DNA of 15,868 nt from Monoraphidium neglectum (lineage: Eukaryota > Chlorophyta > Chlorophyceae > Sphaeropleales > Selenastraceae): assembly GCF_000611645.1 (NCBI RefSeq), contig NW_014012505.1:1-15868 (forward strand), given 5' to 3'. The notes under the pieces were generated by a model. That model was not told the DNA's origin. It did not search any database and saw nothing but the letters and a program-made list of their open reading frames with translations. Below are positions 9,720 through 15,868 of the stretch, piece after piece. Position numbers and translations under genes: made by a program. Every line of letters starts with the position of its first letter. Positions within the stretch are counted from its first letter, which is position 1.

Positions 9720-11100
9720 CCCCTTGGGTTGAACATGCACTTTGGGCAAGGCGCGTTGCGCCCCCTTTCAGAGTGCTGCGCTCCTCGCGCAAATCGGCCT
9801 GGTGCGGCACCTGTCGCTGCACATTCACGTTTGGCTTTCTGTCTCAATTTCGCAGTAGGTGTCAGCAGCTGTTTGCATGATAAGCAGCGCTTTGCAGGCA
9901 ACATCACGAAAGCTTCACTGCGCGGCGCACGCGCACAAAACAGGCATTTGCGCGCAAACCCATGCGCATGCATTGCGGCATGCGCCCGGGCCAGACCGCA
10001 TCTGTCTGTTGACCGCCGATTTGGGCGGTTGGTGTCTGTGAACAGGCTGCCTATTGTGCGAGAAAGCGGTGTCCAACTGCCCTCAAGGCATGCAGGGTGC
10101 CCATTGCCTTCGTATTTGGAGGTGTTGTCTCGCTTATGGACTGACAAGGGTCGAAGTTCCATCTCACATTTGCACCGTGCTGGGCAGGCGCACTTTGCGC
10201 GGCGCACTGCACTGCATGTGTCCTCTTCTATGGCCGATTCAGCGCCAACAGAGATGCGACACCCGCAGGGCGCCAGCATCCGGCGCATCGTACATGCGTC
10301 AGCATACTTTATTTCATTTTTATTTTTACAGGGCCGCTCGGCGCCTTGTGTTCAGCACTGCGTGATTAGCAGGCAGCTGTTGGTTGAGGTCGCTCGCTTT
10401 TTGGGGGAGGGCGCAGGTGGGTGGGCGCACCTGGTGGGTTCAAGTGCATCACACCAACCAATATCACAAGAGGTGCTGGATGCACTCTCCTACGCATGTG
10501 TGTCCCTCGTGCGACTGTGAATGCACACGTGTGATGTCCTTCGTGTAAGCATTGTGGTCACGTGGCCCTCACAGCTTGTGGAAGGCGCAGTTGAGAAAGC
10601 CGAGCTAGCAATTTTCCTTTGTGCACGGTTGAAATGCTAAACTTTCAGCAATAGCTGCAGCGGGTGAGAGTATGTTTTGCAACTTGGCCCCAGCTCTTGA
10701 TCAACAACGGGGGTGTAGCCAGGACGGGGCAACATGCACTGTCACCGTTTCAGCAGCTGTTGGGATTTGTGCGCGCTACAAGTCATGGAGATTAATTGCT
10801 GGTACCATCAGGCCTGCACCTTGCACCAGCGGCAGCCTCAGCTGAGCTCAGCGTGCAGCTGCTCCCGAACCGAGTGCAGCTGTCGCCCATACCATACCGA
10901 ATTGCATCCCAAAAGATCTTTCATCTTGACTGCTGATCGCACGCGGCACACATCAGACAATACAATTCGCACACACATGACACAGATCCGTCCAACGTCC
11001 GTCGACGATCTTGTTTGGCGCGTCTCCGGTCCAGCGGTGCACTCCAAATCATTCACCCACTGAAATCCAGGAAAGTGTTTCTTGGCCATTCTCAATTCCA
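9720..11100. other. 3' UTR of PP4R1 and upstream region of the next gene; contains an orphan acceptor-like tract
   Basis: No gene can be assigned with confidence. A plus-strand open frame spans 9729-10520 but reads as poorly protein-like for most of its length. Within it, 10305-10331 is a T-rich tract ending in TTTTTACAG, the strongest 3' splice-site look-alike outside the assigned genes. It is followed by a more protein-like 63-codon stretch ending at TGA 10520. TGTAA at 10544-10548 lies shortly downstream. The remaining ~550 bases before 11101 show nothing distinctive and presumably hold the next promoter and 5' UTR. Confidence 0.5.
10544..10548 (+). promoter_or_regulatory. Candidate TGTAA polyadenylation signal downstream of PP4R1
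   Basis: First TGTAA I find on the coding strand past the PP4R1 stop at 9719, implying an ~830-base 3' UTR. That is long but not unusual for green algae. It could instead serve a short unrecognised transcript ending at the TGA at 10520. Confidence 0.35.
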
Positions 11101-12090
11101 ATGGCAACCCGCGGTGGCACGCCTAACGGCGGCCTGCAGAATGCCACCACGCCGCTGCCCACGCGCGCTCAGTCGCCTGCAAACTGGTTGGGCTCTCTGG
11201 GCAACTTCTTCACCCGCCGTACGTCAGGCGGCGGCCGCGGGTTGACGCCCACACAGACCCCTGCCAGGTTGCCGCTGGCATGGGCGGCAACACCGCCGCG
11301 CGCGAACGCCGCAGCCGCCATGGCCAACTCGGTCCCCGTCATGACGGGGACTCAAACGCCTCTAACGCGCACATACAGCCGGCCATGGCTGTTCAGCGGC
11401 AGCGCGGAACGCGGCGGCGGCGTGCTGCGGCCCTCCTCGCCGCCCCAGCAAGAAGCTCTCCCTGGTCAGCATGCAGTGCCGCAGGGCGCCACTGCTCCTG
11501 GCCCCAGCATGCGCTCGGCGCCGGGCTCAGTGCTGCATGCAGGACAGCAAAAGGCGCATGCTGCCGCTACGAATGGCAAGCACCAGCAGCTGGGTGTGCT
11601 GGTGCAAGAGCAGCAGCCGCAAGGTGGCACGGCGCTGGGCGGCGGCCTGCCGACCATGTCAGAGCCAGGCAGGCTTGAGGGGCAGCACCGTGCGCTGCTC
11701 GCTGCTGACACGGCGGCAATGCCTGCGGCGCTGCGTCAGCAGCTGCCGCCCGCCGCCATGGATGATGACACCGTTTCTACCGCTGCAGGCGGCTGGTTGG
11801 CGGCCCGCGGCCGCGCCGCTTCGCGGATGGAGGCGGCCAACGCAGCTGTTTGGCCGCAGCAGCAGGCGTTGGAGGGGACTGCCGCCACAGCAGCCGCAGA
11901 CAATGGTGGCGTCCTTGCCGCGCAATGCACACAGCTCACAATTGCTATCGGCCCACCGCATGTCTCCATGCTGGCCGCTGTGGCGCCTGACCCAGCCACC
12001 ATGCAGGGCTGGCTGCTTGGTGATGCAGGCAAGGCCCGACGCAGCGACGCGGGCATCAACCACGCCAGCTGCCAGCAGGATTCAAGACGT

Positions 12091-12126
<36 letters not shown>

Positions 12127-12129
12127 CAA

Positions 12130-12179
<50 letters not shown>

Positions 12180-14283
12180 CCTGTACCGGCCCTGGCGCGC
12201 AGGAAGTGGCGCACTTGCGTCGGCCGCCTCAAGCCCGGAGTGCAGCTACGCCGGAGATTATGTGCCGCAGCCAGCGCAGCCGGTGCTGCAGATTGCTCAC
12301 ATGCGCACCGGTGCCACCATGAGTATGAGCGCTGGCGCTGCAGTGCCAAGCTTTGTCAACCGCAGCAACGGCAGCAGCCCGCCACTCGTCCGCGGGGCGC
12401 GCAGCGCGCCTGGCGCTGTCGCTTGCCTTCAGGGCCGTGCGTCTGCGTCAGCGCACGCTGCGCTCGGCAGCTTCATGGCCCCCAAGACCGCAGCACATTG
12501 TATGGAGCCTCCACCCCTGCAGCCGGTGCAGGTGGTTGAGCCTGCCAGCAGCTCAAGCCCACCAACACGCGGGGCAGCAACTGGTTTGATAGCTGCGTCA
12601 TCGCTGGACGAGGCGGCCATTGAGGAGCAGCATGTGCAGCGGGGGCTCGACAACTGCGCCCCAGCCGCTGCGGCCGAACACGGCAGCGGCGTGACGCCTA
12701 GCGCAAGCGAGGCGGCGATCAGGCCCGCAGGGCAGAGGTTAGGGGTGGCAGAGGGCTTCGCTGAGCTGCAGCGCAAGGAGCAGCAGCGCCAGCAGCAGGA
12801 GCCGGAGTGCGAGCAGCACGAGGCGCGCAAGTTTGCTGCCCTGCACGCAGCGACCAGCACTGGCCCTGTGCCGCTGCCCGCCTGGTGTGCGCCTGGCGAC
12901 GGCATCCCTGCAGCGGCGAAAGGCACCGAGGCGTGCGCGGCCCTGAGTCCACCGGACAGCTGCGGCGGCACTGGCGCGGGCGCCGGTGCGGGCGGCACAG
13001 ATGGTGGGCCCATATCGCACAGCGTGATCCCGGCCACAGCCTCTCTGGAGATGGCCGCTCGTGGTGCACTAGTTGAGCAGATTGTGCTGGGCAGCGGCAG
13101 AGGCGTTGCCGCTGGGGGTCGTGACGCAGTGGCGGCGCCTTGCCTAGAGCCTGTGGCTGCCTCCCTTGAGCGGCCTGAGCGCGCCGCGGCAGCCGAACAG
13201 CCCGCGCTGGGGAATGGCAGCGCCAACGTCTGCGCCGCAGGTGAAGGCAGCGGCGCAAACGCGGCCTTGCCTCTGGCAGTTGCCGCAACTGCCTCCCCCC
13301 ATGTCTCGGAGGCGGCAGCACAGGGCGGCAGCGGCAGCGGGGCCAAGGTGCTAGACAGCAGCGGCGAGGAGCGGCCAGGGCACGTTGACGTGCGGCCAAT
13401 TTTGGAGGAATGGGCAGAGGAGGCCCGCGGCGCGGCGGCGCAGTCGGGGCCGTTTGCCTCCGTTGGGACCCCTGCTGGCTTGGGGCCCGGTGGCGGCGAT
13501 GGCAGCAGCGACGGCGGTGAGCTCAGGGTGCATGCGGAGGGGACTGAGGCGCAGGCACACGCGGTGAAGCAGGTTTGGCAGCAGGCTGGTCGGGACAAGG
13601 TCAGCTTGGCTGACGAGCGCATGAGCAAGGGTGGGACGAGGCAGGTGCAGGTGCAGGGGGAGCTTAAGGTGCAGCAGCACGAGGAGGAGGGGCAGCGCGT
13701 CGATGATGAGATGCAGGAGCCGGTGCCAAGCCCGCACCGCGGCGGAGGGGAGCAGCTGCAGCTTGCCGGCCTGCCTTCACCCGTGGGCGACGGCGACCTG
13801 GCGGCGCCTGTGGTGGCTGCAGCGGCCGCCATCGAGGCTCCGAGGTTGCCGCAGCATGCTGCGCTTGAGCTGCCGTCAGACGACGCTGACAACAAGGCTG
13901 ATGGCGGCTGCAAGCCTTCCAGCACTGGCAACAAGGACGACGCCCGCATCGGCGGCGGCTTCAGCGGCTCAATGCAGTGCACCGCCGTGGCCGGCGGCGT
14001 TTGCGATGTCGTCGGGCAGCAGGCAGAGGCGGAGACGGCCAAGGGGCGGCTGGGCAAGCGCACACGGCGGGAGATGGAGGAGGAGGTGCTGCGGGGCTGG
14101 GCGGAACCTGGGGCTGCCACGCGGCGCGCGCGCATGCTGGAAATCCTGCGGAGCGGCGGAGGGGCGGCCGCGGCGCTGGCGGCGTGGTCGGGGCGCGAGG
14201 AGGGGCGTGCGCCGGCGCGGCTTGCGGCGTTCGACCATGCGTGCATGTTCCTTGGCGTGTGCAGGCAGCAGGCGGAGGCGTGA
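11101..14283 (+). CDS. Uncharacterised 1060-residue low-complexity protein with polyglutamine tract
   Basis: Single uninterrupted frame; the ATG (context CCAATGGCA) is the first after an in-frame TGA at 10978. I recognise no family. The N-terminus is basic and Thr/Pro-rich with an aromatic patch NWLGSLGNFFTRR at residues 28-40, followed by TPTQTP- and TPLTRTYS-type Ser/Thr-Pro motifs. Residues 332-359 are 28 consecutive Gln. The middle is rich in Ala, Gly, Gln and Glu and is probably disordered. The last ~80 residues (from 981) look folded and helical, with KRTRREMEEEVLRGW and RRARMLEILRSGG. No signal peptide or membrane segment is seen. The sense strand is preferred over the long antisense frame because its composition is soluble (Ala/Gln/Glu) and its ends are protein-like, whereas the antisense product is Ser/Cys/Pro-rich. 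Hidden introns cannot be excluded. A nuclear or scaffold role is only a guess. Confidence 0.62.
12094..12177 (+). repeat. CAG trinucleotide repeat coding 28 glutamines
   Basis: Order of codons: nine CAG, CAA, CAG, two CAA, then fifteen CAG. It is preceded by GAG and followed by CGC. The pure 15-CAG run is the likely slippage-prone segment; the CAA interruptions usually stabilise such tracts. Confidence 0.98.
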
Positions 14284-14895
14284 ATGCTGGAGGGTGGCTG
14301 CGTAGCTGCAGTAAACATGTGGTTGCCTGCGAGCAGACAAGTCCTCTGTGCGGGGGTTCATTGGCTCCCGCTCGTCCATCAGTGGTGGCGCAATCACTGT
14401 CGCCTGGAAAGAGTGCACGCGAGAGTTGACCGGCAGGGCGTAGGATGCTTATTACACTGCCAGCACCACCTTGAGCGGGCAGCAAAGTTTGCCCGCAGGG
14501 CATAGGAGGGTACGATAATCACAAACTGCCGGATGAACGTGCGCCTCGCAGGTTTCCTCGGAAAGTGCGCAGTCCAAGGGGGGTGTCATCGCCTGATGCG
14601 GCACAAATCATGTACGTGCCCCTCTGCAGTCATTGCCTCGGCACTTCACATGTCCGTTGACAATAAACACGTCTTTTAGCGGCCCCCAGCCAGCTGATCG
14701 CGGCCCTCAGGCCCGTTGGGCTCGAGGCCCTCCACTCCTCCGGAGCGCAAGCTTGGCATGGACGCATACATATCTCGCAGCCATCCTGAAAGCTGATCTT
14801 GAATTCACGAGTGTTTAGACGACTTTACGGCAGCCGCACGCACCTTGCCCGCAGTCGCATTCCCGTTGTCCTCCTGTGCACAAACACTGTTCACG
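14284..14895. other. 3' UTR of the polyglutamine gene and upstream region of the last gene
   Basis: No coding exon is supported here. There is a small hairpin (GCGGGCA 14475-14481 with TGCCCGC 14490-14496) and an AATAAA at 14662-14667. No TGTAA was found in this stretch; the next one (15021-15025) falls in intron 1 of the following gene. Pyrimidine-rich sequence precedes the next ATG. Confidence 0.5.
14662..14667 (+). promoter_or_regulatory. AATAAA, possible polyadenylation signal of the polyglutamine gene
   Basis: Lies ~380 bases past the stop codon in the absence of a TGTAA in the same interval. AATAAA is the animal-type signal and is not the usual green-algal element, so this is weak. Confidence 0.2.
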
Positions 14896-15868
14896 ATGCT
14901 GGACCTGCAGGCCCTTCCCAGCCTGGAAGTGAGTCGTCTGCTTCCAGCAAGGGTGGCCGTGCCAGGAAGGCCGAGTGCGATGGCACCGCGTGCTGTCCAC
15001 TGGGTGCCAGTGGCAGCTGATGTAACTGCATAGCACCAGTGACGCTGTCGTCAATGACCCAAGGGCAGCAGCAATCATGTGTGCAAAGCAGCTCTGACGC
15101 ATGCCGGGATGCCGATCCCCTCGTATTTATCCATCAGAGCAACTGCCCCAACACCGCCGCTCCTCCGCAACAGAAGTTCGACTCCCAGCTCCTGCAGGGC
15201 TTTGAGCTCTTCAAAGCCCCCGGCCCCGCGGACGCCCAGCCTGCGCCATCAATCCTCAATGACACCGACGCCGATGCGTCTGACGGCGCCCTCCACCAGA
15301 TGATGAACCCCAGGGCCCGGGCGGCGGCAGCCCCTACCGACGGCACCGCTGCGGCGCTGGTGCGGGCCCGGAGCAGTATGCCTGCGCTTGCGAGCCGCCG
15401 TGGCCGAGCCCATGTGCCTAGAGTCTAGCTGGGGTCGGTTTGTTGGTCGGCATGGTGCCTCACGCGCTATGCCTTGCAGAAATCTTGCTCTAATCGCTTA
15501 CTTTCCTGGCTGTTGCCTTGCCCGTGATGGACAGCTGCTCCAAACCCCACCCAGAAACTGCCAGATCAGGGCCTTGCGATGTGGGCAATGGCAGCGTAGG
15601 TTTGAGAGACGCTGATATCTCTTTCTGCTGTCATCAAACCCCCCTCCCCCACACTTGCACCCCCACCAGCCCCAAGCCCAGCAGCGCGCGACATACGGCG
15701 ACGCCTCGGCGGCCGCGGCCTCCAACGCTGGCTTTGTGCCCACACACTTCAGCATCAACGGCCTCACCCTTCCCGCCAGCGCCGCCTGCCTGGCCGAGCC
15801 CAGCGCCTTTGGCAACAGCGGCGCCGCCGCCGCCATCGCGCTGCAGCAGCAGCAACTCGGCCCCACCC
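14896..15868 (+). CDS. Unrecognised protein, 5' part only, at least 3 exons, runs off right edge
   Basis: Best model: exons 14896-14928 (MLDLQALPSLE, then a GTGAGT donor), 15138-15359 and 15670-15868, all phase 0. The ATG is the first after an in-frame TGA at 14800. Exon 2 carries KFDSQLLQGFELFKAPGP and NDTDADASDGALHQMMNPRA; exon 3 carries FVPTHFSINGLTLPASAACL followed by Ala and Gln runs. Acceptors are CATCAG (15132-15137) and a C-rich tract ending CACCAG (15664-15669). Uncertain points: exon 2 could start 36 bases later at an alternative in-frame acceptor, and its donor could be GTATGC at 15376 with a different downstream acceptor. I do not recognise the family. The short helical N-terminus and low-complexity remainder would suit a regulatory or RNA-related protein, but that is not shown. 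Confidence 0.45.

Noticed and set aside
9729..10311. 5' part of a 263-codon plus-strand open frame after PP4R1
   Set aside because: Begins ten bases past the PP4R1 stop, is Cys/His/Arg-rich without motifs, and is best read as 3' UTR. Only the part after the acceptor-like tract deserves attention.
10436..10462. GGTTCAAG resembling a tRNA T-loop
   Set aside because: The flanking bases do not form a T-stem of the right geometry, and no D-arm, anticodon arm or acceptor stem is found upstream.
12056..12349. Poly-Ala and poly-Ser open frames across the CAG tract
   Set aside because: Off-frame readings of the same repeat; short and limited to its surroundings.

Overview
The window looks like nuclear DNA from a green alga (Chlorophyta, class not resolvable from sequence alone). 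Reasons: it is GC-rich with G/C-ending codons; genes are broken by short introns (about 75-310 bases) with GTGAGT/GTGCGT/GTGGGT-type donors and CAG acceptors; TGTAA motifs of the green-algal poly(A) type lie several hundred bases past two stop codons; proteins carry long Ala, Gly, Ser and Gln runs; and the closest family matches I recognise for two genes are plant proteins. All gene models come from hand splicing: donor/acceptor sites were chosen so that codon phase matched and the joined protein aligned with family members as I know them.

Layout. 1-1745 (minus): 5' half of the large nuclear cap-binding subunit (CBP80/NCBP1, ABH1 in Arabidopsis), five exons, running off the left edge. 1746-2087: 342-base divergent intergenic segment. 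2088-3834 (plus): complete six-exon HAD-superfamily phosphatase of the pyrimidine 5'-nucleotidase (Sdt1/Phm8-like) group. 3835-5062: its 3' UTR and the next promoter. 5063-9719 (plus): six-exon HEAT-repeat protein that I assign to protein phosphatase 4 regulatory subunit 1, with two large disordered insertions and a GC-AG intron. 9720-11100: UTR/intergenic, with an unexplained strong splice-acceptor-like tract. 11101-14283 (plus): a 1060-residue low-complexity protein of unknown function with a 28-Gln tract. 14284-14895: UTR/intergenic. 14896-15868 (plus): 5' end of an unrecognised gene running off the right edge.

The genes are not an operon and show no obvious shared pathway. CBP80 acts on capped RNA in the nucleus, PP4R1 steers a Ser/Thr phosphatase, and the HAD enzyme probably dephosphorylates nucleotides or other small phosphoesters. 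I found no mobile element, CRISPR array, viral gene, tRNA or rRNA. No clear new system is visible. The most rewarding points are the remodelled PP4R1 (two insertions, one with a perfectly spaced His-Pro heptad repeat), the orphan protein at 11101-14283, and several splicing oddities.
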